Counted from the stretch's first letter, positions 9,070-18,025 are shown. The stretch: DNA of 64,000 nt from Microvirga arabica (GCF_016811235.1 NZ_JAFBID010000005.1:1-64000), one strand, 5' to 3'. The notes: generated from the sequence alone by a model not told the origin. Numbers and translations are program-made.

Positions 9070-9110
9070 GCTGCCGTAGATCTGTTGGTTCTTAATGTTC
9101 TGTCCTTACG

Positions 9111-9911
9111 TTAAATGAGGTCGCCGAGGGCGGCCGCGTCGTCGTCCGACATGGCCTCGGCCTCTGCGCGCTGGGTCTTGCGGCGATGCTCGCCCCGGAA
9201 GTACGCCGGGGTGAGCTCACGGGCGATGGCCCGTTTCCAGTGCTGCTGCTTCTCTTTCGGCCAGCCGTGATGGAGTTCGAGCAGCGCGCCGTACGCCGCG
9301 TGGACGGCCAGCGGCGGCGTGAACCAGGGCTTCAGGAACTCTGAGAATTTGTCGTCGAGCACGGCCTCCGGGTCGTAGCGGAGGATCAAGTCGATGTCCG
9401 ACTTGAGCTCCGGCGCGATCTTCGCCGCGTACTTGCGGGCGGCGGTCTCGGCGCGCTTGCGCCCGGTCGCCAGCTTGCGGTCCATGGCCGCCTGCTCGCC
9501 GTCGGGAAGGCCGCGGATCTGGCGAGCCCGGCCGTTGTGGACGTCCCATCTCAGTTCACGCTCGACCAAGCGCCAAGCGCGCACGCCGGTCTCGTCGAGG
9601 ACCTCCTCCAACAGGCTCAGGCGAAGGCCCCATCCGATCAGGTTGCCGGCACGCGAATGATTGAACGCCGTCGGCTTCTCGCGCATGGTGTTGCGCGTCG
9701 CCGCGAGCATGTCGAGATAGCGCTCGACCACGTCGGTGAGTGAGACGGTCTGGAGCTCCCCGAACAGCGTGATCAGGTCCTTGTTGACGTAGTGCTCCCA
9801 GCGCGGGCCGCCCTTGAACGAGCAATTCTGGATGGCCTTCTCTAGGACCTCCGGAGCGGGCGTCTGGTAGAGGTGCGAGTAGTCTCGCTTCTCGCGGCGC
9901 AAGCGTGCCAT
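9111..9911 (-). CDS. Hypothetical protein, 266 aa
   Basis: The ATG at 9911 begins MARLRREKRDYSHLYQ; the long in-frame extension upstream to 10175 reads as low-quality Arg/Pro sequence overlapping another gene and is rejected. The protein is largely helical and rich in Arg, Trp and Glu, with no membrane segment. I recognise no family. Its ATG comes eight bases after the stop of the frameshifted reading of the upstream gene, which fits translational coupling in an operon. Confidence 0.65.
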   Translation of the reverse strand: MARLRREKRDYSHLYQTPAPEVLEKAIQNCSFKGGPRWEHYVNKDLITLFGELQTVSLTDVVERYLDMLAATRNTMREKPTAFNHSRAGNLIGWGLRLSLLEEVLDETGVRAWRLVERELRWDVHNGRARQIRGLPDGEQAAMDRKLATGRKRAETAARKYAAKIAPELKSDIDLILRYDPEAVLDDKFSEFLKPWFTPPLAVHAAYGALLELHHGWPKEKQQHWKRAIARELTPAYFRGEHRRKTQRAEAEAMSDDDAAALGDLI

Positions 9912-9919
9912 GTCAGGCC

Positions 9920-10683
9920 TCACGAATTGCAGGTGATAGCGGGACGGGCGGCGCCCTTCTCGGCCGTGCGCACGATGGGCTTGCCATCGCGCATTGCCCG
10001 ACGGCGCTCCTCGATGAGCTTGGCGACAGGCCCGGCGAGGTCCATGACGTCGTTGAAGCACGGCGTGCAGATCTCGTCCGAAACGAGCAGGCGTCTTGGC
10101 GGTGGCCCCAGCCGTTGCGGGAGTAGCTGATGGTGATGACGATCCTCTCACGGGACGCGACCGGGACGGTGCCATGCGGGAAGCCGTTGGCCCCGATGGG
10201 CGTGTTGCACAGGACCTCGCTGTCCTTCGCAGTCGGCGTGTAGTTGCTGCCCGGCTTGAAGCAGCGGCTGATATCCTCGAAGGCCTCCCTGATGGCGCCC
10301 GCCGCGCCGTTCACGAACGCCTCCTCTGGGCTGGTGGCGGCCTTCTCGCCAGCCGGCAGCGGGAATGTCACGATCTTCGTGTGCTGCGACTGCGCGCTGG
10401 CGAGGCACTCCAGGGCATCCAGGAGCATCTCGGCGGCGTCGTTGAACTGGCGGGCGCGGGCCATGGTCTTGCTCACGACGCCCTGGATCACGGCCGTCTC
10501 GTCGGCCGAGCAGATATCATCGTTCGCGGCGTAGGGCGGCTCGGCGGCGGGCTTGGAGTGAATCTCGTAGCCGCTGTTGTAGAGGCCTTCCATGATGAGG
10601 CGGACGAGGCTGGCAGGAGCGCGCTTGGCGTCGGGGAACGTATCGCTGATCACGCTGGAGATGATGGTCTCGGGGGTCTTCAC
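9920..10683 (-). pseudogene. Hypothetical gene with an apparent -1 frameshift
   Basis: The reading from GTG 10683 (after GGAGCATCCT) gives plausible protein down to ISYSRNGWG near 10100. That frame then degrades into Ser/Arg-rich text to 9913. The -1 frame instead reads LLVSDEICTPCFNDVMDLAG and continues sensibly with a CxxC pair to a TGA at 9922-9920, eight bases before the next gene. The -1 frame has a stop at about 10150, so the shift must lie between there and about 10090, near a GGGGCC run. It could be recoding, a real mutation or a sequencing error. The function is unknown. Confidence 0.6.
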
Positions 10684-10750
10684 AGGATGCTCCGGTTGTC
10701 GTTGTGGTCGGTGCGCCACTCGCCCGGCGCCGGGGCTTACTCGTTGGGGA

Positions 10751-11572
10751 CTACCAGGGAATGAGGTCGTCCTCGGGCGCTGCCTTGGGTGGCCTCATCA
10801 ACACCCGCCCGTCGGGCATCCGTGCCGTGTGCGGCGTGATGTACGTGCCGTCAGGCATCTCCCTGCAGCGGACATCGGGCTGCGGCGGAGGACGGGCCGG
10901 CCTGGGCGCCTGCTGCGGCTGCGGGCGGCCCCTCAGGTGGCCGAGGCCTCCGCCCTGCCGCGGGGCTGGCGCTGCCGCCGGAGCTTGCGCGGCCGGGACG
11001 CCGGCATGTTGCCGAGGAACTCCCGGCCCAGCGGCAGCTGGAGCTGCAGCGGCTGCAGGCGCGCCAGGACCTCCTCGATGTCCATCGTGTTCGGGCAGCG
11101 CGGGGGCGGCGGCGGCATTGGCATTGGCGGGCCTGTTCAGATGCGGGTTCGGGACGTTAGGGCGCAGCGCAGGCCGAGCCCGAGCCGGCGTGGGCGCCGG
11201 GGCCTCTGCGGGCACCGGCTCAGGCGCCGCGATCTCTTCGAGGATCCGGTTGGCCGTGTCTTGGTCCTCGGGAGCGACCCAAGGCTTCTCCTCCAGCACG
11301 AGGCCCTGGGCCGCGGCTTGCTGGGCGTCGTGGACGGCATGGATGTACGCGGCGAGCGCGCTGACGAGGACGCTCACCGCGTCGACCGCGGCCCGCTCCA
11401 AAATCTGGTCGGACGTGGACCTGGCCTCGGCGAACATCACGGCGTGCGGATCGTGGGCCTGCAGCGCGGACGAGATCTCCCGGATCTTCCCACGCAGGCG
11501 GGAGATGAAGTCCCGGGCATTCTCGCCGGGCGCCTGGGCCAGACCGTCGATGATGGCGTTGAGGTCGAGCAT
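10751..11572 (-). CDS. Hypothetical protein with Ala/Pro-rich linker
   Basis: A 273-residue protein with a helical N-terminal domain (about 1-110), an Ala/Pro-rich linker (about 115-225) and a short C-terminal motif MPDGTYITPHTARMPDGRV with a repeated MPDG. The start ATG overlaps the stop of the upstream helix-turn-helix gene (TGATG), so the two are coupled. Within the linker another frame (10933-11124) reads more like folded protein, so a pair of compensating frame changes cannot be excluded. The family is unknown. Confidence 0.55.
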   Translation of the reverse strand: MLDLNAIIDGLAQAPGENARDFISRLRGKIREISSALQAHDPHAVMFAEARSTSDQILERAAVDAVSVLVSALAAYIHAVHDAQQAAAQGLVLEEKPWVAPEDQDTANRILEEIAAPEPVPAEAPAPTPARARPALRPNVPNPHLNRPANANAAAAPALPEHDGHRGGPGAPAAAAAPAAAGPGVPRQHAGVPAAQAPAAAPAPRQGGGLGHLRGRPQPQQAPRPARPPPQPDVRCREMPDGTYITPHTARMPDGRVLMRPPKAAPEDDLIPW

Positions 11573-12042
11573 CAGAGGGCTCCCTGGGACTGCTCGCGCA
11601 GGGCACGCTTGCGGTTGGCAATGGCGGCGCCGGACATGCCGTAGACCTGCGCGATGTCGACGTTCCGCATGCCCGCATCGAGGGCCGCTTGCAGCTCCTC
11701 GGCGGTGATCTTGCGCGCGACGCGGGCGATCCCTCCGCGGTCGCTCAAGGACGTCTTCAGGCCTAGGCGGCGGGCCCGGACCGAGACGGCGGGGAGTGTG
11801 ACGCCGATCTTCTCGGCGATCTCGGTCAGGGTGAGGGTCGTGCCGGTGACGAGCGCGATGAACTCCTGGCGGGAGCAGCGCGGGTTAGGGCCTTGGTACG
11901 GCGGCCTCAGGCCGTGGCGCCTGTAAGCGGCCCGGATCTGGTAGACGGTGTAGCCCGTCTCGGCGGCGATCTCCGCCGCCTGCCGCCCCTGCGCTAGGTG
12001 CCGCTCCAGGTCGGGCTTGGTGAGCCTGCACTCTCTTCGCAT
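11572..12042 (-). CDS. Protein with three helix-turn-helix units
   Basis: The 156-residue product consists of three similar units at about residues 8-45, 60-98 and 108-145, each a recognisable helix-turn-helix (for example AAEIAAETGYTVYQIRAAYR and LTEIAEKIGVTLPAVSVRAR). This suggests a regulator or an accessory DNA-binding protein; no named family is clear. I chose ATG 12042 because AAGAGG lies eight bases upstream; an in-frame start at 12075 adds 11 residues. The divergent 263-base region holds a perfect palindrome that could be its operator. Confidence 0.7.
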   Translation of the reverse strand: MRRECRLTKPDLERHLAQGRQAAEIAAETGYTVYQIRAAYRRHGLRPPYQGPNPRCSRQEFIALVTGTTLTLTEIAEKIGVTLPAVSVRARRLGLKTSLSDRGGIARVARKITAEELQAALDAGMRNVDIAQVYGMSGAAIANRKRALREQSQGAL

Positions 12043-12123
12043 CGAAAGACCTCTTGCCTCGTTAGTTAAGTACAAACTACCCGATTCGTTTTATATTTCC
12101 AGATCCTAGTGGACGACGATCCG

Positions 12124-12144
12124 CATTGGTGTGATACACCAATG
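12124..12144. promoter_or_regulatory. Perfect 21-bp palindrome, candidate operator
   Basis: Two CATTGGTGT arms are arranged inverted around GAT in an unusually AT-rich intergenic region between the divergent genes starting at 12042 and 12305. The size and symmetry fit a dimeric repressor site, and the triple-HTH protein beside it is the obvious candidate to bind. Confidence 0.6.
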
Positions 12145-12304
12145 ACTAACTCAAGTATATTGAGCACCGTTCATTATAACTTACCAATTAAATCACGCGC
12201 TTAGCCCTTAAAGTTGACGGCAGCACATTGGACAAAGACATATTTACTGTGCGGTCATTTTGATTACCGGACCGTTCAAGCTATCCTCGGGCGAGGAGGA
12301 TCAC

Positions 12305-12817
12305 ATGCTGAGAGAATTCGATTTCGGGGCTGACGACGTCTACCGAGTGGCCGCCGTGTACGGCCCGTACGGAGAGGAGGACCTGGTGCCGATGCGGGGG
12401 CGCCAGGTGCCCGGCTCGCACTTTGTCCGCCGGATCTTTGAGCTCGACGTCACTGACGGCATCGTCTACCGCGCCCGTCTCGGCCTGCAGGTGGCGCGGT
12501 ATTTCCTGGCGCGCGGCGGCGACCTGGTGCGCATCCCCGACGCCGAGGTCGCCGATCTCGTCGACCCCGCGGGCAAGCGCATGAGAGACACCGCATGGCA
12601 GGCCAGGATGGCCGGGCTGAATGCGCGGGGCGAGCCGAAGCGGTTTGCGTTCGACAGGCCGCACGGACTCAGCGTCGGCGACATGCACGTCCTGGAGAAC
12701 GGGGCCCGGGCCGTCGTCACGAAAGCCACGGCGCGCCAGGCGTGGCTCAGGCCCGCCACGCTCGACGAGATCGATGCGTACGAACAGATTGCACCGGGAC
12801 CTGTTGTGGCTTGCTAA
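12305..12817 (+). CDS. Hypothetical protein, 170 aa
   Basis: The ATG at 12305 follows GAGGAGG and gives MLREFDFGADDVYR. The protein is a mixed alpha/beta soluble protein without recognised motifs. An upstream in-frame ATG at 12260 lacks a ribosome site. It diverges from the triple-HTH gene across the palindrome at 12124-12144 and may be under the same control. Confidence 0.6.
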   Translation: MLREFDFGADDVYRVAAVYGPYGEEDLVPMRGRQVPGSHFVRRIFELDVTDGIVYRARLGLQVARYFLARGGDLVRIPDAEVADLVDPAGKRMRDTAWQARMAGLNARGEPKRFAFDRPHGLSVGDMHVLENGARAVVTKATARQAWLRPATLDEIDAYEQIAPGPVVAC

Positions 12818-12860
12818 CGCCCACTTAACGATGGTGTCTCCACCAACCGGAGACCCAAGA

Positions 12861-13394
12861 ATGCGCACCCTCAAAAAGATCATCGCCGCCGTCCTCGCCG
12901 CCATGTCCGCCGGCGCCTGGAAGCTCGTCAACGGAGCCTGGGAGTTCGTCCGCGGCGTGATGGGCGCCCCGCCCGTCGTAGACCCGGCCGACGCCCCCGT
13001 CACCCACGCCGAAGCCGCCGCGGAGGCGATCCTCGCCGCGGACGAGCAGGCAAAGCGCAAGCCCGGGCACGACGGAATGGTCCGCCGCTTCCCGCTCGGC
13101 TACGCCGTGGCCATGTCGGCCCGGGGCGTCAATGAGCACCTCGCCGACGTGCCCGAGCCCGTGGCCGCGTGGGCCCTGGCCCTCACGCCGGGCGAGAAGG
13201 CGGCCGTGGCGCGGTTCCGCCCCGACGAGATCGAGGCGCACCTCAACTGCGAGCGCAACCTCCCGGGCGTCCCGGCGTACGGGCAGTCGCTGGAGCAGGC
13301 TGTCGCGATGCTGAGCCGCAACGTGGAGGAGGCCCGCAAGGACTGCGAGGTCGAGATCGTTGAGCCGCTTTATCGGACTCCCCGCTTCGCCTGA
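12861..13394 (+). CDS. Hypothetical protein with N-terminal hydrophobic segment
   Basis: The ATG at 12861 follows GGAGACCC and starts MRTLKKIIAAVLAAMSAGAW, a probable signal anchor of about 20 residues. The rest of this 177-residue protein is helical and charged. No family is recognised. In-frame sequence upstream to 12621 overlaps the previous gene and is not used. A bidirectional hairpin terminator follows 18 bases after the stop. Confidence 0.6.
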   Translation: MRTLKKIIAAVLAAMSAGAWKLVNGAWEFVRGVMGAPPVVDPADAPVTHAEAAAEAILAADEQAKRKPGHDGMVRRFPLGYAVAMSARGVNEHLADVPEPVAAWALALTPGEKAAVARFRPDEIEAHLNCERNLPGVPAYGQSLEQAVAMLSRNVEEARKDCEVEIVEPLYRTPRFA

Positions 13395-13412
13395 TCCTTT
13401 CCCTGAAATGCG

Positions 13413-13445
13413 AAAGGCCCGCCGATCTGGCGGGCCTTTTCTTTT
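13413..13445. terminator. Bidirectional rho-independent terminator
   Basis: AAAGGCCCGCC pairs with GGCGGGCCTTTT around a short GATCT loop, with T-rich sequence on the plus side and A-rich on the minus side. It lies between the convergent genes ending at 13394 and 13462 and probably serves both. Confidence 0.85.
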
Positions 13446-13461
13446 GCCGGGATGCCCGGGC

Positions 13462-13725
13462 TCAGTGCTGGCCGACGACCCGGGCGAGCTTGCCCTCGGC
13501 GGCCAGAGCCCGGAGCTTCATGGCCTTGAGCTCTTGTCGCAGCGCGGCCTCCCGGCGGTGCGCTTCGGCGAGCGCATGGCCGAGGCGGCAGACGGCGTCG
13601 GCCGCGCGCTGCTCGGAGATCCCTTGCAGAATGTCGGCCCGCCAGGCCGCCCGCTCGGCCTTCGTGTTCTCGATGGTCGAGTGCAGGGCGGCGGCGATGC
13701 CGAAGGCGACGGGAGCGGCTTGCAT
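13462..13725 (-). CDS. Small coiled-coil protein
   Basis: An 87-residue, almost entirely helical protein with a strongly charged second half (AEAHRREAALRQELKAMKLR) that should form a coiled coil. The ATG at 13725 is preceded by GGAGGTCCAC, which decides it over an upstream start at 13785. It has no recognised family and could be an accessory or structural protein of the element. Confidence 0.6.
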   Translation of the reverse strand: MQAAPVAFGIAAALHSTIENTKAERAAWRADILQGISEQRAADAVCRLGHALAEAHRREAALRQELKAMKLRALAAEGKLARVVGQH

Positions 13726-14144
13726 GTGGACCTCCAAGTCTAGCTTGACCGGAGCCTGACATAAGAAAACTTCAGCTGCAAACAAAGACTTAGCCCAGGG
13801 TTAAGTTTCCCCTGGCCTTTGTGCGGGGAGGCCGCGCAACGGCGTGCGGGCCAACTTTTCCCCGGGTCTTTGGCGTCCCTACGTTACTCCTATTAAGAGT
13901 AACACTTTTCCAAGCGCGCGCCGTGGGGTCCTCGGGGATCCGACGGCAGGATCCTGGGCTCCTCGCCTACAGGCCGGCGGCACCCCATAAAGAAAAATGC
14001 ATGAAATCCACGCAGCCCTTGCACTTTCCTGTTGTGCCTTTCCCTGTGGGACCGACGTGGAGCAGACGTCGGATGCATGTCGGACAGACATCGCGCAGGC
14101 GTGCGCGCACGCCGTCACACGCTGGCGCGTGGCGTCACGAAATC

Positions 14145-14724
14145 TCAGTCATCGAAAGTGATGCGGGGGTTGCGCAGGCCGACGGCGGCGACGGCCAGGA
14201 GCCGCTGCAGCCCCCAGTCCTCGATGTCGCCGGCCCTGAGCTTGGTGCGGGCCTTGTCGTGCCTCATGCCGCGCTTGCGCATGTTAGCCGGGCGGGCGGA
14301 GGGGACGGCGTGCTCGACGGCGTGGACTGGGTCGAGCTGGATGCCGTCGAAGTGCTCGGCAATCCGCTTGGCCGTGGCCTTCGCGATCTCCGAGGCCGAG
14401 CGCTTGCCGAGCTCGCCGTCGTAAGCCTCGACGAGCTGGTCGCTGCGTACGCCCTTGGAGCGGCGCGCGCGAGACGGCGTCCACGATCTGCCGGCGGACG
14501 GCCTTCGAGAACGGCGCCGGGCGGTCGAAGACCCTCTTGGCCTCGTCGCGGGCGATGTCACGGGCGGCGAACGCGACGCCGTTCAGGGCGAACGCCAGCG
14601 CCCGGGGCAGCACGCGGCCATAACTCCCGTACAGGTTCTGCCACGACGTCATGTTGATGAGCTGGATCGAGAGCCGGTTCTGATACAGCGTCGGCGCTAG
14701 CGGTGGAGCGGGAGGTGTTGCCAT
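14145..14724 (-). pseudogene. Phage-like protein gene with a frameshift
   Basis: The N-terminal frame (from ATG 14724) contains FAARDIARDEAKRVFDRPAP, which resembles the stretch found in many prophage tail-region proteins (a helix followed by RVFDRPTPF). After about 14455 the other frame reads as good protein, through SKGVRSDQLVEAYDGELGKR to the stop at 14145. Joining them needs a one-base change in a CG-repeat run near 14456-14472. Without the shift neither half is complete. The identification as a tail-associated protein rests on that motif alone. Confidence 0.55.
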
Positions 14725-14763
14725 GAGATCCCCGGCAGGACGTGGGTCCGGTCGGGGGATCAT

Positions 14764-15162
14764 TCAGGGTCCGGCGGTATCGCGCGAGGTCGTATCGTCT
14801 GGGATGTCCGCCCCGAGCCGCGCCATGAGGACCTCGGTGATGCCGTCCTCCTTGAGCTTGGGATTGGCCTTCAGGATCGCCAGGGCGCGGACCATGACCC
14901 TGCGCAGGTCGGGGTGGTCGCGCAGGGCCTGGACCGCCTGGTGCGTGAAGCCTGCCGCGCCTGCGTTCACACCCGCCTCGCGCATCGCCTCGATGACGGC
15001 GTCGCCCAGCGCCCCGTCGAAGGTCCTCTTGTCGGGGCGGCCTTGGGCCTCGCGGTTGTGACGCGACGTGGCGGCCCGCTCCGCACCGCTCTTCCGCTTC
15101 GAGGACCGGCGCGGCGGGAAGGATGGCTGGGGGATCGGCTCGGGGACGGGCGTGCTGTTCAT
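14764..15162 (-). CDS. Hypothetical protein, 132 aa
   Basis: The ATG at 15162 gives MNSTPVPEPIPQPSFPPRRS, a proline-rich disordered start followed by a basic region and a helical domain (about residues 45-125). It is on the same strand as the phage-like gene, whose start lies 40 bases past its stop. No family is recognised; the size and context fit a small accessory phage protein such as a terminase small subunit, but nothing specific supports that. Confidence 0.5.
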   Translation of the reverse strand: MNSTPVPEPIPQPSFPPRRSSKRKSGAERAATSRHNREAQGRPDKRTFDGALGDAVIEAMREAGVNAGAAGFTHQAVQALRDHPDLRRVMVRALAILKANPKLKEDGITEVLMARLGADIPDDTTSRDTAGP

Positions 15163-15733
15163 GGCCCGATTGTGGCCCGGGCAGGGAAAAGGACAAGGGG
15201 CGATTGAGCGGGGTCGAGGGCCAACGCCGTCACGCCGGAGGCCCGAAATGAGTAGGCCCGCCACCTGCTTGAGCGGGTGGACGGGCCTGGCTGTGATGAG
15301 GTGCATCAGCGAGCATCTGGATACTACCGCGCCACCAAGCCCGGGACAAGAGTCCCTATGCGTTTTTCCCGCTTAGGTCGTTGATTTTCCTGACCAAGTT
15401 CGGATTGGCCAATCCTTCGGAGTTCTCGATCTCTATGGGCCTGAACGACCCGCGTGCGAGGCTCCAGGAGGCTGCTCGGATGGACCTGCGGGAGAGTGAC
15501 GAGCTCCTGGCCGAGACTGCTCGGGAGAGCCTATGATATGAGGCCCTGGGGCCATGGGTGACGAGGACATACGGCCGGCGGGTAAGGGAGGGACGAGAGA
15601 CCACGGAGGAGGCCGCGAGGCAGGAGGTCTCGGAAGAAGCGGAGGGAGACCAGGAGGCACCGGAGTCCACCGGGAGACCACGGAGTCCACGCCCAAGGAC
15701 CCGGAGAGAGAGACCCAGTGAACCCGGCGACTC
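15163..15733. other. Region without a supported gene
   Basis: A hairpin with AGGCCCGCCACC and GGGTGGACGGGCCT arms lies at 15254-15288, upstream of the gene starting at 15162; it has no T run. From about 15580 the plus strand becomes strikingly purine-rich, with repeated GGAG and GAGGCC words, and short Glu/Arg-rich open frames follow from that composition. I see no convincing gene. Confidence 0.5.
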
Positions 15734-16046
15734 CCCCCTCTCCCACCTGTAAGTCGCTAGAGCGATTTTCCCAAGCCTCGCAGTGAGTTACTACCCAAAT
15801 TCTGGAGGCCACGGAGGAGGCGGAGGACGACGCGGAGACAGGGCCCGGAGCCGAGGTACCGGAGGTCAAGGAGAGGACCCGGAGACCTCGGAGGACCAGC
15901 GGTCCATCCATGCGAACGGCGCGAGCATCTCCTCCACAGACCACAGCGACCCCGACCCGGAGACCCCGGAGCCCTCCCCCTCTCCCACCTGTAAGTCGCT
16001 GGAGCCGTTTCCCTTTATCTCGCAAGGAGTTACCACCCGAATTTCG
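15734..16046 (-). repeat. Duplicated 3' tail of the polymerase-like gene
   Basis: Two copies of a roughly 70-bp direct repeat lie at 15974-16046 and 15734-15803, about 240 bases apart. They share the exact run CTCTCCCACCTGTAAGTCGC and diverge mildly elsewhere. On the minus strand both encode VVT(P/H)CE followed by SSDLQVGEG. The first copy lies inside the C-terminal coding region of the gene at 15866-17989, the second past its stop. The stretch between them is purine-rich on the plus strand. Confidence 0.75.
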
Positions 16047-17989
16047 GCGCAGAACGCGGCCTGCATTATCGCCTTCAATTCAGCCTCGAAACGGACCGGG
16101 CAGATGAAGCTGTCGTGGACGGGCAGGCACGGGATATTCGCCTTCATGCAGGCCTTCAGGACCCGGATGGCGATCCGGCTGTCGAGGTACATCAGATCGA
16201 TCCCGGCATCCGATCCGATGGCGTCGGCGATGACGGGGTTGTGGTCGACCACGGCCTGGAGGATCACCTCCGTCTCCGGCTTCCTGTGCCGCCACCACTT
16301 CCTCGGGTCGTCGCTCTTCCACCGGCTCAGGAGCGAGCCGACGGTCTCTGGGATCGTCGCGGCGTTGATGGCGGTGTTCAAGGCCGCCTTGCAGTCCCGG
16401 CGCTCAAGGCCGGGCACCCTGTACGGGTCGAACCCCTTGGGCATGGGGGCGCCCCGCTGGGCGTACAAAATCGCGGGGTGCAGGGCGACGAAGTCCAACT
16501 CCACCGTCGGCTCGCCGTTGATGAGCAGCTTCTTCCTCCATGTCCGCGGGACGTTCTGCCAGTACCCATAGAGGCGACCGCCCTTGGTGAACGAGCTCCG
16601 GGAGAAGCTGCGGTAGAGCTGCGGGTACTCGGTCGGGGCCACGACGGAGGTGATCGTCTCCCACCGCAAGTTCCGGAAGACCCGCTTCTCGAAGACCCAC
16701 TGCCCGTGCCTGGTCGGCTCCATGCCGGGCAGCTCGACCGTGATCCCGCGCAGGAACACGTTGATCGACCGGATCTCCTTCTCCATCCCGATGACGGCAC
16801 CGGTGCGCTTGAAAGGAACGAGCTCCTTATCCTTGTCCCGCATCCGGATCACCGACCGGATCTCAGGCTTGCGCCGGATCTGGACGCCGTCGAACGCCCG
16901 CAGGAGCTTGCCCATGGCCCAGATCCGCGACTGCTCGCCCCTCGTCCAGTTCTCCCCGCCGCCGGCGGTCCAGCCGCCGAGGTATCCGTCCTTGAGGAGC
17001 GGATCGACGGCACCCTTCACCACACAGGCATACGTGTAGCTTTGGCCGTCGTACCAGGCGCGGGACGCGTAGTGGTCCCGGTTGCGCGAGTAGGAGACGA
17101 TGAGCCCCGCATCGAAGGCGACCAGGGCGGAGGCGATCACCGCCGCATAGGCCTTGATCTGGGCCTTGCGGGGCTGCTTTCCGTCAGGCAGCGGGAGACC
17201 GGCGGCGATGACGGAGGCCTCTACGGCCTTTTCGTCCAGGTCATGGTCGAAGCGGATGGGCATGTCCGGGGATCCGGCGGGGAGCGGGTCCCCCACCTCG
17301 ATCCCGTCGAGGTCCTCTTCGTCCTCCACGACGTCCAGGATCTCCTGCGGCGGCAGGATCTCGTCCGAGGGCGGAAGCGGCAGTTCCTCGGGCCGCTCCT
17401 CTTCGAGGGTGATGGCGATGTCGAGATTGGACACGTAGATGTAGGTGGCGCAGGCGGCCTCGGGCTCGCTCTCGCTCTCGACCGCAGGCTCGTCGTCGAC
17501 GGGCTCGGCCGCTGGAGCCTCCTCCGCCTCTGGCGACGGGACAAACTCGGGCTCGGGCTGCTGCCGGGCTGCCTTGCGCTCCTCCTCAGCCTCTTTCTGG
17601 CGCTGAAACTCAGCCGCCTTGCGCTTTACCCAGATCGGGTCCTCGCCGAGCGGCAGGGCGAAAATATCCCGATAGTCCCCGTATTCGCCGTCGGAGTTAC
17701 GCTGGTCCGAATCGTCGGGCTTCTCGGGCGGGGGGCCGGCGGTGATGTACGTCGCGACCGCGCGGTGCAGGGCGCTGCGGTACTTGGGCTTGTCGGCCTG
17801 CTTCGCGGGCGCCTTGGCGGGCGGCTTGATCTTGCCCGAGGCCACGCGCTCCTTCCGCTCGGCTTCGCACTTGGCGATGAAGGCCGGCTCATGGGGCTGC
17901 CCGCCCCACTCGAACATGAACGCGGGGATGCCGAATTCCACGATGCCACGCCGCACCTCGGCGCGCTGCTCTTCTGTGTACCTGAACAT
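15866..17989 (-). CDS. Family A DNA polymerase-like protein
   Basis: A protein of about 707 residues. The N-terminal 250 are low in complexity and acidic. The C-terminal part carries the palm signatures of family A polymerases: motif A VELDFVALHP near residue 495, an O-helix-like RRDCKAALNTAINA near 526, and motif C PVHDSF near 621. The two metal-binding aspartates are therefore present. No 3'-5' exonuclease or thumb is obvious. Related proteins occur on phages and plasmids of Rhizobiales; their role is not established to my knowledge. The residues after about 655 come from a repeated DNA segment. I chose ATG 17989; a GTG at 18025 is possible. Confidence 0.75.
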   Translation of the reverse strand: MFRYTEEQRAEVRRGIVEFGIPAFMFEWGGQPHEPAFIAKCEAERKERVASGKIKPPAKAPAKQADKPKYRSALHRAVATYITAGPPPEKPDDSDQRNSDGEYGDYRDIFALPLGEDPIWVKRKAAEFQRQKEAEEERKAARQQPEPEFVPSPEAEEAPAAEPVDDEPAVESESEPEAACATYIYVSNLDIAITLEEERPEELPLPPSDEILPPQEILDVVEDEEDLDGIEVGDPLPAGSPDMPIRFDHDLDEKAVEASVIAAGLPLPDGKQPRKAQIKAYAAVIASALVAFDAGLIVSYSRNRDHYASRAWYDGQSYTYACVVKGAVDPLLKDGYLGGWTAGGGENWTRGEQSRIWAMGKLLRAFDGVQIRRKPEIRSVIRMRDKDKELVPFKRTGAVIGMEKEIRSINVFLRGITVELPGMEPTRHGQWVFEKRVFRNLRWETITSVVAPTEYPQLYRSFSRSSFTKGGRLYGYWQNVPRTWRKKLLINGEPTVELDFVALHPAILYAQRGAPMPKGFDPYRVPGLERRDCKAALNTAINAATIPETVGSLLSRWKSDDPRKWWRHRKPETEVILQAVVDHNPVIADAIGSDAGIDLMYLDSRIAIRVLKACMKANIPCLPVHDSFICPVRFEAELKAIMQAAFCAEIRVVTPCEIKGNGSSDLQVGEGEGSGVSGSGSLWSVEEMLAPFAWMDRWSSEVSGSSP

Positions 17990-18025
17990 GTGATTGCTCG
18001 CTTCTGTTGTCGAGCGACGGGGCAC

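Noticed and set aside
10933-11124. Separate minus-strand gene inside the linker of the 10751-11572 gene
   Set aside because: It reads like folded protein (MDIEEVLARLQPL and GREFLGNMP) but lies wholly within another frame, has no ribosome site, and Ala/Pro-rich DNA often gives such frames. It is noted as a possible frame problem.
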